Below are positions 8,892-17,855 of a stretch of DNA of 42,194 bases, one piece after another; position 1 is the stretch's first letter, and each line of letters opens with the position of its first letter. The notes below the pieces were generated by a model, which ran no database searches, was not told where the DNA came from, and saw only the letters and a program-made list of their open reading frames with translations. The DNA is taken from assembly GCA_937936785.1 (NCBI GenBank), contig CALDDQ010000013.1:1-42194 (forward strand). The letters run 5' to 3'. The translations under genes were made by a program, and so were the position numbers. Origin of the DNA: an uncultured Endomicrobiia bacterium. GTDB lineage: Bacteria; Elusimicrobiota; Endomicrobiia; DTEH01.

Positions 8892-9749
8892 ATGGAAATT
8901 AAAGGCGATCTTAAAAAATATAAAAGTATATTCATATTGCTTGGTTTTATAACAGTTATATTAGTAGGCATAACTGATTTTGTGACAAATTATAGATTAG
9001 GTTTTTCTATTTTTTATTTGGTTCCGATAATGATTGTGACATGGATTTATGGTAAAAAATTTGGAATTTTACTTTCAATAACGAGCAGTTTAATTTGGTT
9101 GTTTTTAGAACTTTTTACAAAACAATCTTCTATAACTTCTATTATGCCATATTTAAGTGCAAGTATGAGATTTATAATATTTTTTTCCGTGACATATTTA
9201 TTATCAATACAATCGGAATTAGAAAAAAGTTTGCGTATAGAAAAAAAGTTAGCACGAAAAGATATTTTAACAGGAGCTGCTAATAGAAGATTATTTTTTG
9301 AACTTGCAGAAATAGAAATTCGTCGTAGTAAACGATATAAACATCCGTTCACCTTGGCATATATTGATTTAGACAATTTTAAAAAAGTTAACGATACACA
9401 GGGACATAATGCTGGAGATAAAGTTTTAAAAGTTGTAGTTGAAACTATACACAAAAATATCCGCGAGATAGATTTGGTTGCACGTTTATCTGGTGATGAA
9501 TTTGTAATTTTGTTGCCAGAGACAAATTTGCAACAAGCTAAAATTGTAATTGATAGGACACAAAAAGGGTTATTGTTTGCAATGCAAAAACATTCTTGGC
9601 CTGTAACTTTTAGTATTGGTGTTATAACTTTTGAAAAAGTTCCTTCTACTACTGACGAGATGGTAAAAGTTGCAGATAATTTAATGTATGAAGTAAAAAA
9701 AAGTGGTAAGAATATGGTTAAGTATGATATATATCAAAGACAAGAATAA
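8892..9749 (+). CDS. Membrane-anchored diguanylate cyclase (GGDEF)
   Basis: A 285-residue protein predicted to make the second messenger cyclic di-GMP from two GTP. About four hydrophobic helices occupy residues 13-105, followed by a short linker and a GGDEF domain (about 115-283) beginning with RKDILTGAANRR. The signature is SGDEF at residues 200-204, a variant still found in active cyclases, with metal-site DLDNFK at 159-164. RxxD at residues 191-194, exactly five residues before SGDEF, is a product-inhibition I-site. The helices may sense a membrane or extracellular signal; no known sensor domain is evident. AAGG precedes the ATG. Confidence 0.92.
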   Translation: MEIKGDLKKYKSIFILLGFITVILVGITDFVTNYRLGFSIFYLVPIMIVTWIYGKKFGILLSITSSLIWLFLELFTKQSSITSIMPYLSASMRFIIFFSVTYLLSIQSELEKSLRIEKKLARKDILTGAANRRLFFELAEIEIRRSKRYKHPFTLAYIDLDNFKKVNDTQGHNAGDKVLKVVVETIHKNIREIDLVARLSGDEFVILLPETNLQQAKIVIDRTQKGLLFAMQKHSWPVTFSIGVITFEKVPSTTDEMVKVADNLMYEVKKSGKNMVKYDIYQRQE

Positions 9750-9808
9750 TTTTAGAATAAAAAATCTTTATCAAATAATAAGATGTAATAGTTTAAAATT
9801 ATTTACTT

Positions 9809-11086
9809 ATGAAAAATATAGAAAAAAGTTTAAAATATTCTTTTATGGATGGAGTTTTTTATTCTATAATGTTTGGATTTGGAGATTCTTACATAAATCC
9901 GTTTGCAATAGAACTTAATGCTACATCTCAAGAAATAGGTTTGTTATCTTCTATTCCAGGATTTACTTCCAGTTTAGTGCAATATCGTGCAGCAGAAATT
10001 ACAAAAAAGTTAGGAAGAAAAAAGATGATGACTATATTTGTTTTTTTACATGCATTAATGTGGTTGCCGATATTATTGATTCCTTGGGTTTTTAGTTCTA
10101 ATAGACTATTTTGGTTAATCTTATTTTTTACTTTATATACTATCTTTGGCACAATTGCAACACCTGCATGGTCAAGTATAATGTCTCAATATATTCCAAA
10201 AAAGAAAAGAGGAGAATATTTTAGTTTTAGGACAAAATGGACTGGTAGTATAAGTTTAGTATCAATGTTTATTGCAGGAATTTTTTTATGGAGCAACAGT
10301 AAGAATCGTATTATAAACTTTACTATATTATTTGCTGTTTCAATGGTATTTAGATTTTTAAGTTGGTTTTGTTTAACAAAAATGTTTGAACCGAATATAC
10401 AAAAAAATAAAAATGAAGAATTTTGTTTTAGGAATTTTATTATTAGAGTGCGAGAGAGTAATTTTGTTAAATTTGTAATTTATGTTACGTTAACATCTTT
10501 TGCAGTGAATATAGGTGCGCCATTTTTTAATATGTATGTTTTAAAAGAGTTAGGGTTTGATTATTTATCTTTTGTAGTTATAACGACAACAGTTACATTT
10601 TTTATTTTAATAACATTAACAAGATGGGGCAGGCATGCGGATAAAGTTGGTAATGTTTCTATAATAAAATTATGTGGGTTTATAATTTCATTTTTACCGA
10701 TACTATGGGTTTTTTCAAAATCAAAAATTTATTTGGTTATAGTTAATGCATTAGCAGGATTTGTTTGGGCAGGATTTAATTTGTCAGTATCAAACTTTAT
10801 TTATGATGCAGTAACACCTGAAAAACGTGTAAGATGTATAGCATATTTTAATTTATTAAATGGTTTAGGGATAAGTTTAGGATCGTTATTTGGAGGTTTT
10901 TTAATACCTTATTTACCACGGATAAATGGAAGTCAGTTATTGACAATTTTTTTAGTTTCAGGAGTATTAAGATTGCTTGTATGGGCATATTTTATAAGAA
11001 AGATTAAAGAGGTAAGAACTGTTTTATCGGTAAAAAGTAAAGAATTGTTTTTTAGTGTAATAGGTTATAGACCAATAATAAGGTGA
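9809..11086 (+). CDS. Major facilitator superfamily transporter
   Basis: A 425-residue inner-membrane protein with about 12 predicted helices in two halves. The cytoplasmic loop KKLGRKKMM after the second helix is the classical MFS motif A variant, and RWGRHADKVGN repeats it in the second half. MFS members are secondary carriers for sugars, drugs, peptides or metabolites. The substrate cannot be inferred, but the N-terminus (MDGVFYSIMFGFGDSYI) resembles poorly characterised bacterial MFS groups. It lies 59 bases after the cyclase and just before the rpmH promoter region, so it is probably not part of the origin operon. Confidence 0.85.
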   Translation: MKNIEKSLKYSFMDGVFYSIMFGFGDSYINPFAIELNATSQEIGLLSSIPGFTSSLVQYRAAEITKKLGRKKMMTIFVFLHALMWLPILLIPWVFSSNRLFWLILFFTLYTIFGTIATPAWSSIMSQYIPKKKRGEYFSFRTKWTGSISLVSMFIAGIFLWSNSKNRIINFTILFAVSMVFRFLSWFCLTKMFEPNIQKNKNEEFCFRNFIIRVRESNFVKFVIYVTLTSFAVNIGAPFFNMYVLKELGFDYLSFVVITTTVTFFILITLTRWGRHADKVGNVSIIKLCGFIISFLPILWVFSKSKIYLVIVNALAGFVWAGFNLSVSNFIYDAVTPEKRVRCIAYFNLLNGLGISLGSLFGGFLIPYLPRINGSQLLTIFLVSGVLRLLVWAYFIRKIKEVRTVLSVKSKELFFSVIGYRPIIR

Positions 11087-11145
11087 GAATAAATAAATTT
11101 AGTATACTACATGATACAGAGATAAAATTCTTATAATTTTAAAAC

Positions 11146-11174
11146 TTGAAATACAAAAAAATTTGTAGTATATA
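11146..11174 (+). promoter_or_regulatory. Probable rpmH operon promoter
   Basis: TTGAAA at 11146-11151 and TATATA at 11169-11174 are separated by 17 bases, about 40 bases before the rpmH start. The 127-base gap after the MFS gene is the natural place for the promoter of the rpmH-rnpA-yidD-yidC block. Confidence 0.5.
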
Positions 11175-11213
11175 AAAACATATATTAGCAGAAACAAAAA
11201 GAGAGGTGAAAAA

Positions 11214-11351
11214 ATGTCAAAATGCACATATCAACCTTCTAAAAGTAGAAGAAGAAAAGTTCATGGGTTTAGAGCAAAAATGAAAACTCCTGGTGGGAGA
11301 CGAGTGTTGAAACGTCGTCGTCAAAAAGGTAGACATAAACTTATTCCTTAA
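11214..11351 (+). CDS. rpmH: 50S ribosomal protein L34
   Basis: A 45-residue, strongly basic protein: [20 protein letters not shown] at the N-terminus, then [18 protein letters not shown] near the C-terminus. This is the L34 pattern (T-x-QPS-x-R-R-x-HGFR, then GRxVL-x-RRxxKGR). L34 is a late-assembly component of the large ribosomal subunit. GAGGTG at 11203-11208 sits 5 bases before the ATG. It is three bases upstream of rnpA, the universal bacterial arrangement. The protein ends at KLIP. Confidence 0.97.
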   Translation: MSKCTYQPSKSRRRKVHGFRAKMKTPGGRRVLKRRRQKGRHKLIP

Positions 11352-11354
11352 TTT

Positions 11355-11729
11355 GTGAAAACAAACTTAAAGCAATCTTTTCCAAAAAAAATTCGTATTT
11401 GTAGAAGTAAAGATTTTAAGATAATATTTGAGAATGGTACGAGACTGTATTTTGATAACTTGTTGTTATATATTTATAGTCAAAAATCAGAAGTTACACG
11501 ACTTGGGATAATAGTTTCTCGCAAAATACATAAAAGTGCTGTTATAAGAAACAAGTTTAAACGACGTATTAGAGAAATATTTAGAAAAAATAGATCTAAT
11601 ATAAAACCGGGGTATGATATTTTAGTTTTAGGTACTAATAGATGTGTAGAAGAAAATTTTGAAGTATTAAAACAAAAGTTTTTAGAAGTGTTAAAAAAAG
11701 AGAATTTATGGATACAGATTAATAATTGA
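11355..11729 (+). CDS. rnpA: Ribonuclease P protein component
   Basis: A 124-residue basic protein that assists the RNase P RNA in trimming the 5' ends of pre-tRNAs. The conserved RNR helix is seen as SAVIRNKFKRRIREIFR (about residues 65-80), preceded by RLGIIVSRK. The start is GTG, three bases after rpmH, which suggests translational coupling. The N-terminal SFPKKIRICRSKDF matches the usual L-x-K-x-x-R-I-R-x-x-x-DF motif. Position between rpmH and yidD confirms the call. Confidence 0.95.
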   Translation: MKTNLKQSFPKKIRICRSKDFKIIFENGTRLYFDNLLLYIYSQKSEVTRLGIIVSRKIHKSAVIRNKFKRRIREIFRKNRSNIKPGYDILVLGTNRCVEENFEVLKQKFLEVLKKENLWIQINN

Positions 11730-11747
11730 AACTAAGTTTTGAGAAAA

Positions 11748-11954
11748 ATGAAAACTATTTTGATAAAAACAATTTTTTTATATCGTATTTTTGTAAGTCC
11801 ATTTTTAGGAAAAAATTGTAGGTTTTATCCATCATGTTCTGAATATGTTCAGTTAGCTATAGACAAGCACGGTGTTTTTAAAGGTTTATTCAAAGGTATA
11901 TTAAGAATTTTAAGATGTAACCCATTTCATCCAGGCGGAATAGATTTTCCTTAG
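11748..11954 (+). CDS. yidD: Membrane protein insertion efficiency factor YidD
   Basis: A 68-residue protein. Conserved YidD features are CRFYPSCSEYVQLAI and the C-terminal RILRCNPFHPGGIDFP. It is a small amphipathic, membrane-associated protein thought to help YidC insert membrane proteins. I prefer ATG 11748 (MKTILIKTIFLYRIF) over the TTG at 11739 because family members start just before this amphipathic helix. The ribosome-binding site is weak for either choice. It lies between rnpA and yidC as usual. Confidence 0.93.
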   Translation: MKTILIKTIFLYRIFVSPFLGKNCRFYPSCSEYVQLAIDKHGVFKGLFKGILRILRCNPFHPGGIDFP

Positions 11955-12006
11955 AAAAAAAAGATTGATTATTGTTTATATTATAAAGTAGTATAGGAGA
12001 AAAAAT

Positions 12007-13563
12007 ATGGAAAAACGAGTTTTGATAGCAACGATATTATCTTTAGCAGTATTAATGTTATGGCAGTTATTTTTTATAAAACCAACTTCTCAAATGTCTA
12101 AAGATTTTTCTAATCAACATGGACAAAAACCAGGTGAAATTTTAACTGAAAAAGAAAACAAAACAACATATTCTAAACAGAACAATTTTAGTTCATTAAA
12201 TTATGAACCGGTAGAATTTGCAGTTGGTAACTTAAAAATTGTTTTTAACAAATTTGGTGCTGGGATACGTGAAATTTATATTAAAGAAAAAAGAAATAAA
12301 GGTGAAAGTGTTTATAACATACTTTGTAGAAACGGGAGCGATTCTTTATCAACATTTCCACAGTTAAAATATGAACCAAAACTAGAGGTAAGTGATGGTG
12401 AGTATATAATAAGTTTTTTAGCAAAAAATAGTAAGGATACAATAGAGAAAAAATATAAGTTTAAAGATGTATTATCTGGTAGTTGGATTGATGTGATAAT
12501 AGAGATGTCTTCTGATGAAAGTTTAAATTTTTTGTGGCAACATTACGTTTATACTGACCAATACCGTAAAAAGGAACCTAATATGGTATATTATTCCTAT
12601 GTATCTGATTTATCAGGTAAATCAGCCCAATTAGTGAAAAAAGTTGATAAAGGAACATTTTCTTTTCCAAAAGAAATTACATGGATTAGTTTAAGTGGTA
12701 AATATTTTATAATATCATTTTTCCCACAGGAAGATGTGCCAGCAGAAATTGAAATTGTAAGACCTGATAAGACAGACAAAACAATAAGAAAAATAATTAT
12801 ATCACCTATTGAGACAAAAAAAGTGTATAAATTAAAACTTTTAGTTTCACCCTTAAGTGTTCCTGTGTTAAAATCTGTTGGCAATAAACTTATTCAAACA
12901 ATAGAATGGGGCACATTTGCACCTGTAAGTAAGTTATTTTATGAAGTATTAGTTTTTTTTAATAAAATTTTTAACAATTATGGGTTAGCAATTATTGGAT
13001 TAACGATAATCTTACAGATTATAACTTTTCCTTTGACATTTACATCGCTGAAATCTGCTTCTCATATGAGACAAATTCAGCCACAAATTCAAACTTTGCA
13101 AAAAATTTATAAAGACGATCCTAAAAGGTTAAATTCTGAGATAATGAACTTGTATAAAGAAAAAAAGGTTAATCCATTTAGTGGTTGTTTGCCGATACTA
13201 TTACAAATTCCAATTTTTTGGGCTTTGTTTACAATGTTGCAAAATACATACGATTTACGTGGAGCAGAGTTTATTTTATGGATAAAAGATTTATCTCAAC
13301 CAGACAGATTATACATTCCGGGAATAAATTTTGGAATTCCAGTATTGACACTACTTATGGGTGTGTCAATGTTTACACAACAAATTTTTAGTGGAAGTTT
13401 ATCTGATCCAAACCAGAAAATGGTTGCATTTATATTTCCAATAATGTTTACAGTAATGTTTGTAAACTTTCCATCAGGGTTAGTACTATATTGGTTTATA
13501 AACAACTTGTTTACTATTGGGACACAGTTTATAATTAATAAAACTTTATCAAAACAAAAATAG
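12007..13563 (+). CDS. yidC: Membrane protein insertase YidC
   Basis: A 518-residue insertase for Sec-dependent and Sec-independent membrane proteins. An N-terminal helix (about residues 5-23) is followed by the large periplasmic P1 domain (about 65-300) typical of outer-membrane-bearing bacteria. The conserved insertase core follows (about 325-510): GLAIIGLTIILQIITFPL, MRQIQPQIQTLQKIYKDDP, GCLPILLQIPIFWALF and the final helices PSGLVLYWFINNLFTI. AGGAG lies about 8 bases before the ATG. Presence of the P1 domain separates it from Gram-positive SpoIIIJ forms. The jag-like gene follows 7 bases later. Confidence 0.97.
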   Translation: MEKRVLIATILSLAVLMLWQLFFIKPTSQMSKDFSNQHGQKPGEILTEKENKTTYSKQNNFSSLNYEPVEFAVGNLKIVFNKFGAGIREIYIKEKRNKGESVYNILCRNGSDSLSTFPQLKYEPKLEVSDGEYIISFLAKNSKDTIEKKYKFKDVLSGSWIDVIIEMSSDESLNFLWQHYVYTDQYRKKEPNMVYYSYVSDLSGKSAQLVKKVDKGTFSFPKEITWISLSGKYFIISFFPQEDVPAEIEIVRPDKTDKTIRKIIISPIETKKVYKLKLLVSPLSVPVLKSVGNKLIQTIEWGTFAPVSKLFYEVLVFFNKIFNNYGLAIIGLTIILQIITFPLTFTSLKSASHMRQIQPQIQTLQKIYKDDPKRLNSEIMNLYKEKKVNPFSGCLPILLQIPIFWALFTMLQNTYDLRGAEFILWIKDLSQPDRLYIPGINFGIPVLTLLMGVSMFTQQIFSGSLSDPNQKMVAFIFPIMFTVMFVNFPSGLVLYWFINNLFTIGTQFIINKTLSKQK

Positions 13564-13570
13564 TTCTTAT

Positions 13571-14047
13571 ATGAACGAAAATAATGAAAAGTTAAAAAGT
13601 TTGTATGAAGAGTTATTTCAAATTGAAGTTTTAGGTACTACAGTAGAAGTTGCAATAGAAACAGCGTTAAAACAATCCGGGCTTAATAAAGATGAAGTAA
13701 GTATAAAAGTTTTATCTGAAGGTTCACCTGGATTGTTTGGTCTTTCTGGAGATAAACCGGCAAAGATATTGTTTGCTCCAAAATATGAAAGGAAAGATTT
13801 GTGGTTAAAATTTTTTGTAACAAAACTTATCAATTTAATATTTTCTGAACAAGAACAATCTTTTGTAGAAGTAGAAATTAAAAATAATTTAGTTCATTTA
13901 ACTATTGATGTAAAAGAAGAAGTTTATACTAAATTATTAAAAACGGACAAAAATGACCTTTATGATTCAATAGTTTTGGTTTTAGAAATATTGTTAAAAA
14001 GGATTGATGATAAACTAAACTTGGTGTTAGATATTAGAAAGTTTTAG
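13571..14047 (+). CDS. Jag/KhpB-like RNA-binding protein lacking R3H
   Basis: A 158-residue protein in the yidC-mnmE position where jag (khpB) usually sits. Residues about 8-75 form a recognisable Jag N-terminal domain: ELFQIEVLGTTVEVAIE, then GSPGLFGLSGDKPAKI, like the family's GFLGIG-x-KPA motif. The remainder (about 75-158) has the size of a KH domain but no GxxG loop and no R3H motif. Normal Jag proteins exceed 200 residues. The reading frame is clean, so this is a short or degenerate form rather than a frameshifted gene. The family links RNA binding with cell division and envelope synthesis. Confidence 0.75.
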   Translation: MNENNEKLKSLYEELFQIEVLGTTVEVAIETALKQSGLNKDEVSIKVLSEGSPGLFGLSGDKPAKILFAPKYERKDLWLKFFVTKLINLIFSEQEQSFVEVEIKNNLVHLTIDVKEEVYTKLLKTDKNDLYDSIVLVLEILLKRIDDKLNLVLDIRKF

Positions 14048-14099
14048 AAAAAAATCTGCAAAAAAATGTTTTAACACAATTTGTATTTCAGGGAAAGTT

Positions 14100-15569
14100 T
14101 TGTTTTTCTCTATGTCAAAGATTAAAGATTATATTGAAGATACAATTGTTGCAATTTCTACTCCGATTGGTATTGGTGGTATAGGGATAGTTCGTTTAAG
14201 TGGTGTTGATGCTATTAAAATTGCAGAAAAACTTTTTGTTCCAAGAAATAAAAAAAAAGATATAAAAAAAATTCCTACATTTACAGTTACTCTCGGTGAA
14301 ATTGTTGAAGATGGGATAGTTTTTGATGAAGTATTGATGACAATAATGCGTGCACCTAAAAGTTATACTTGTGAAGATGTGGTAGAATTTTCTTGTCATG
14401 GCGGAGTTGTTATTTTAAGAACTATTGTTAAACTATGTATAAAACATGGTGCACGATTGGCAGAACCGGGTGAGTTTACCAAACGTGCATTTTTAAATGG
14501 TAGAATTGATCTTTCACAAGCAGAATCTGTTGCACAACTAATTAATGCAAAAACAGTTTTACAAAGTCAGTTTGCAACAAAATCGCTTTTAGGGATTACT
14601 AAAAAATGGGTTGAAAAAATTGTTACAAAACTAAAACAGATAATAGCAGATATTGAAGTAGTAATAGATTATCCCGAAGAAGAAAAAAATATAAATGAAA
14701 AACATATAAAAACCGAAACTGTAAAGATATTAAACTTGTTAAACGAGGTATTAGAAAATTCTGAAAAACTATTTCCATTACTTGAAGGACTAAATGTTGC
14801 AATAGTTGGAAAACCTAATGTTGGAAAATCAAGTTTATTAAATATTTTATTATCTTACGAAAGAGCAATTATATCTGATATTCCAGGAACTACACGGGAT
14901 ACAATTTCTGAGACAGTAAATATAAACAATATTTCTGTTCGTATAGTTGATACAGCTGGTATTAGAACACATTCTCAAGATGTGATAGAAAAAGTTGGTA
15001 TGCAAAAAACTGAACAAGCAATTAAAGAATCACAGGTAATTTTGTTTGTTATAGATTCAAAATTAGGTTTATCAAAAGAAGATTATCAAGTTGTTGAACT
15101 TATCAATATTGCATCAAAAAAAGAGCCAAAAAAAGTTATTGTATTAGTGAACAAAATAGATCTTGAACCAAATTTTGATTTAAGTAAAATAAAAGTTTTA
15201 AATGAGAAGTTTAATAATTACACAGATGTTGTTGGGGCATTAAGGATATCTTGTAAGACAAAAGAAGGAATTAAAGAAGTTGAGAAAATGATAACATCAA
15301 TATATGAAATGGACAACAATTTAACAAATAACTTTTTTCAAAAAGAGATACAGCCAAATTTTTTATTGACAAACTTACGCCATTTAGATTCAGTTAGAAA
15401 AGCAAAAGAAGAACTTGAAAATGCAATAAAAATAAATCTTGAAATTGAACCAGAACTTTTTTGCCAAAATTTGACTTCTGCAACAAAGGATCTGTTAAAA
15501 ATTACTGGTGGCGAGTTTGTGGAAGATATTTTGAACATAATTTTTTCAAAATTTTGTGTAGGGAAATGA
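14100..15569 (+). CDS. mnmE: tRNA modification GTPase MnmE
   Basis: A GTPase that with MnmG installs the carboxymethylaminomethyl group on wobble uridine-34 of certain tRNAs. The N-terminal folate-binding domain begins DTIVAISTPIGIGGIGIVR. The G domain shows GKPNVGKSS, the switch segment PGTTRDT, DTAG and NKID, and the protein ends in FCVGK, the C-x-GK motif with the catalytic cysteine. Length (489 from TTG 14100, 485 from ATG 14112) is near the usual 450-460 plus small insertions. AGGGA at 14090-14094 favours TTG 14100 by spacing; ATG 14112 is the alternative. It is followed five bases later by rsmA. Confidence 0.96.
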   Translation: MFFSMSKIKDYIEDTIVAISTPIGIGGIGIVRLSGVDAIKIAEKLFVPRNKKKDIKKIPTFTVTLGEIVEDGIVFDEVLMTIMRAPKSYTCEDVVEFSCHGGVVILRTIVKLCIKHGARLAEPGEFTKRAFLNGRIDLSQAESVAQLINAKTVLQSQFATKSLLGITKKWVEKIVTKLKQIIADIEVVIDYPEEEKNINEKHIKTETVKILNLLNEVLENSEKLFPLLEGLNVAIVGKPNVGKSSLLNILLSYERAIISDIPGTTRDTISETVNINNISVRIVDTAGIRTHSQDVIEKVGMQKTEQAIKESQVILFVIDSKLGLSKEDYQVVELINIASKKEPKKVIVLVNKIDLEPNFDLSKIKVLNEKFNNYTDVVGALRISCKTKEGIKEVEKMITSIYEMDNNLTNNFFQKEIQPNFLLTNLRHLDSVRKAKEELENAIKINLEIEPELFCQNLTSATKDLLKITGGEFVEDILNIIFSKFCVGK

Positions 15570-15573
15570 TAAA

Positions 15574-16353
15574 ATGCCAAGATTTGATCAGAACTTTTTA
15601 GTAGACAAAAATGTTGTAGAAAAAATCGTCAACAGATGCAATTTTTCTTCACAAGATTTTGTTTTAGAGATAGGCGCAGGTAATGGTGTTCTTACAGAAA
15701 AGATTGTGTCCAGAGTTGCAAAAGTTGTTGCAATAGAAATTGACAAAAATTTGGCTAATAGGTTAAAGGAAAAATTTTTTAGTTTTAAAAATTTTGAAGT
15801 TATAAACAAAGATTTTTTATATTTTGATTTGAATTCTGTAAATTTGCCAGTTGGGAGAAAGTTAAAAATTGTTGGGAATATTCCATATAGTATTACAACG
15901 CCTATTATAGAAAAAATATTTAAATATTTTAATTGGGATATAGTTGTAATGATGATGCAAAAAGAAGTTGCTGAACGAATTTTAGCAGTACCTGGAACGA
16001 AATCGTTTTCAAGGTTGACATTGTGGACAAATTTTTATAGTAAAACCGAACCGCTTTTTGAAGTAACAAAAACTTGTTTTAGACCTGTTCCCAAAGTGGA
16101 TTCGTTTGTAGTAAAATTTGTTCCTAATTATGATTATTTTGATTATAAATTTAAGATAGATTTGTTTAGAATAATTAAAATAGCATTTTCTCAAAGGCGA
16201 AAAACAATATTAAATTCGCTAAGTCATGGTTTAAAACTTGACAAAAAGTTAGTTGAGAAATATATTGTAAATTCAGGGATAAAATTAACCAGTAGACCAG
16301 AATGTATTGGGCTGGAAAATTTCATGAAATTAGTTGAAATTATAAGTAAATAA
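15574..16353 (+). CDS. rsmA: 16S rRNA dimethyladenosine transferase
   Basis: A 259-residue methyltransferase (KsgA) that dimethylates two adjacent adenosines near the 3' end of 16S rRNA during 30S maturation. The N-terminal PRFDQNFLVDKNVVEKIV, SAM motif VLEIGAGNGVLTEKI, and catalytic NIPYSITTPII (the N-I/L-P-Y motif) are all present, with the basic tail SFSQRRKTILNSL-like segment near residue 210. The start is 4 bases after the mnmE stop. Its location immediately before dnaA is not the usual enterobacterial context but is compatible with an origin-proximal housekeeping block. Confidence 0.96.
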   Translation: MPRFDQNFLVDKNVVEKIVNRCNFSSQDFVLEIGAGNGVLTEKIVSRVAKVVAIEIDKNLANRLKEKFFSFKNFEVINKDFLYFDLNSVNLPVGRKLKIVGNIPYSITTPIIEKIFKYFNWDIVVMMMQKEVAERILAVPGTKSFSRLTLWTNFYSKTEPLFEVTKTCFRPVPKVDSFVVKFVPNYDYFDYKFKIDLFRIIKIAFSQRRKTILNSLSHGLKLDKKLVEKYIVNSGIKLTSRPECIGLENFMKLVEIISK

Positions 16354-16358
16354 AATTT

Positions 16359-16410
16359 TGTTCCACAAAAAAGTTGACTTATCCACAACATTGTCCACAG
16401 GTGGATAGCA
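16359..16410 (+). promoter_or_regulatory. DnaA box cluster, probable origin or dnaA autoregulation site
   Basis: In the 91-base rsmA-dnaA gap, TTATCCACA (16379-16387) is a perfect DnaA box and TTGTCCACA (16391-16399) differs at one base. Weaker matches are TGTTCCACA (16359-16367) and, on the other strand, CTATCCACC (16401-16409). Such clusters bind DnaA for origin firing, dnaA autoregulation or both. The gene order around it supports an origin-proximal position. Confidence 0.65.
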
Positions 16411-16444
16411 AGAAAGAATTTAGGTAAAAAATTAAGGTGTTTTT

Positions 16445-17800
16445 ATGACACAAATAGATCTTGCTCATGTTTGGAAAAAAGTTTTAGACAAAATATTTTT
16501 TTCATTAGATCCACAAACACAAGAGTTGTGGGTGTCGCCAATTGTTCCAAAAGAGTTGAAAGATAATATTTTAGTTCTTAATGCACCAAATAAATATTTT
16601 GAAGATTGGATAGTTTCGGGAGGATACAAAATAAGAATTGAAGAATTAGTTTCAAAAGAGTTAAATTTAAACATAGAAGTAAAGTTTAACTATATGTATG
16701 ATATTAAAGATACAAAAAAAGAAACAGTATCTTCAGAAAAATCTGATTTTGAATATTCGCCAGAAAAAATTTTTGTTTTAAAAGAAAGTTTTAATCCTAA
16801 TTATACTTTTGACGAATTTATTACTGATGAATCTAATAGATTTGCAAAAGCTGTTTGTGAAACAGCATCAAAAGAGCCTGGAGTAGCATATAATCCGATA
16901 TTCATTTATGCTCCTGTAGGTCTTGGAAAAACACATTTGTTACATGCTGTAGGGAATAAGATGTTAGAGATGTCTAAAAAGTTTCGCATAGCATATATTT
17001 CAGCAAGCAAATTTGTATCAGATTTTGTTACTGCAATACAAAATAATCGTTTAGACATTTTTAGATCAAAATTCCAAAATGCAGTTGCGTTATTGCTTGA
17101 TGATGTACAGTTTTTAATTGAAAAAGAAAAGTCTCAAGAAGAATTTTTTCAGGTATTTAATATGTTGTTTGATATGAAAAAACAGATTGTGATAACATCT
17201 GATCGTAAACCACAGGAATTGAAAGGAATAGAAGAACGGTTAATTAGTAGGTTTGAGTGGGGTGTAGTAGCAGATATTGGCAAACCGTCACTGGAGTTAA
17301 GATTAGCAATTTTAAGGCACAAAGCAAAAAAACAAAAAGTATATGTTCCTGACGATGTATTAAAATATATTGCAGAGAATATAACTGAAAATATTCGTAG
17401 GATAGAAGGTGCTTTGATAAGAATTCTTGCCAGGTCTTTGACAGAAAACATACCTTTGACAGTTGATACTGTAAAAGAAATGTTAAAAGATATGGTAGAA
17501 CCACAACCAAAGACTGTTGGCATAGAAAAAATTATTTCAGTGATAGAAGACGAACTAAAAGTTTCTCGTAAAGAGTTATTATCAAAAAAACGTTCAGAAG
17601 CGTTAGTTTTGCCAAGACAATTTGGTATGTATTTAGCAAAAGTTTTGACTGATTTATCTTATTCTGAGATAAGTGAAAGTTTTGGTAGAAAAGATCATAC
17701 AACTTCGTACCATGCATATTTAAAAATTAAAAGTTTGATTTCATCAAATCCGTATTATGCTCAGATAGTTAACAAAATGATAACACGAGCAAGACAATGA
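16445..17800 (+). CDS. dnaA: Chromosomal replication initiator DnaA
   Basis: A 451-residue AAA+ ATPase that binds DnaA boxes and opens the origin. Domain I covers about residues 1-80, followed by a short linker, the AAA+ domain (about 115-330; Walker A APVGLGKTH, Walker B LLLDDVQF, sensor ITSDRKP, arginine-finger region RLISRFEWG) and the C-terminal DNA-binding domain. The DnaA signature reads FGRKDHTTSYHAY, close to the usual GGRDHTTV-HA. Linker domain II is very short. DnaA boxes lie directly upstream and dnaN directly downstream. Confidence 0.98.
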   Translation: MTQIDLAHVWKKVLDKIFFSLDPQTQELWVSPIVPKELKDNILVLNAPNKYFEDWIVSGGYKIRIEELVSKELNLNIEVKFNYMYDIKDTKKETVSSEKSDFEYSPEKIFVLKESFNPNYTFDEFITDESNRFAKAVCETASKEPGVAYNPIFIYAPVGLGKTHLLHAVGNKMLEMSKKFRIAYISASKFVSDFVTAIQNNRLDIFRSKFQNAVALLLDDVQFLIEKEKSQEEFFQVFNMLFDMKKQIVITSDRKPQELKGIEERLISRFEWGVVADIGKPSLELRLAILRHKAKKQKVYVPDDVLKYIAENITENIRRIEGALIRILARSLTENIPLTVDTVKEMLKDMVEPQPKTVGIEKIISVIEDELKVSRKELLSKKRSEALVLPRQFGMYLAKVLTDLSYSEISESFGRKDHTTSYHAYLKIKSLISSNPYYAQIVNKMITRARQ

Positions 17801-17855
17801 TTTTTTATGAAAAAATTAAAAAGTTTTTTACTTACATTAAGGGAGGAATAATTTT

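Noticed and set aside
9703-9918. Plus-strand open frame of 71 codons across the cyclase-MFS junction
   Set aside because: It is an out-of-frame overlap of two well-supported genes and reads as low-complexity Lys/Ile/Phe sequence.
17149-17523. Minus-strand open frame of 124 codons inside dnaA
   Set aside because: It is fully antisense to the strongly conserved AAA+ and DNA-binding parts of DnaA and has no family resemblance or ribosome-binding site.
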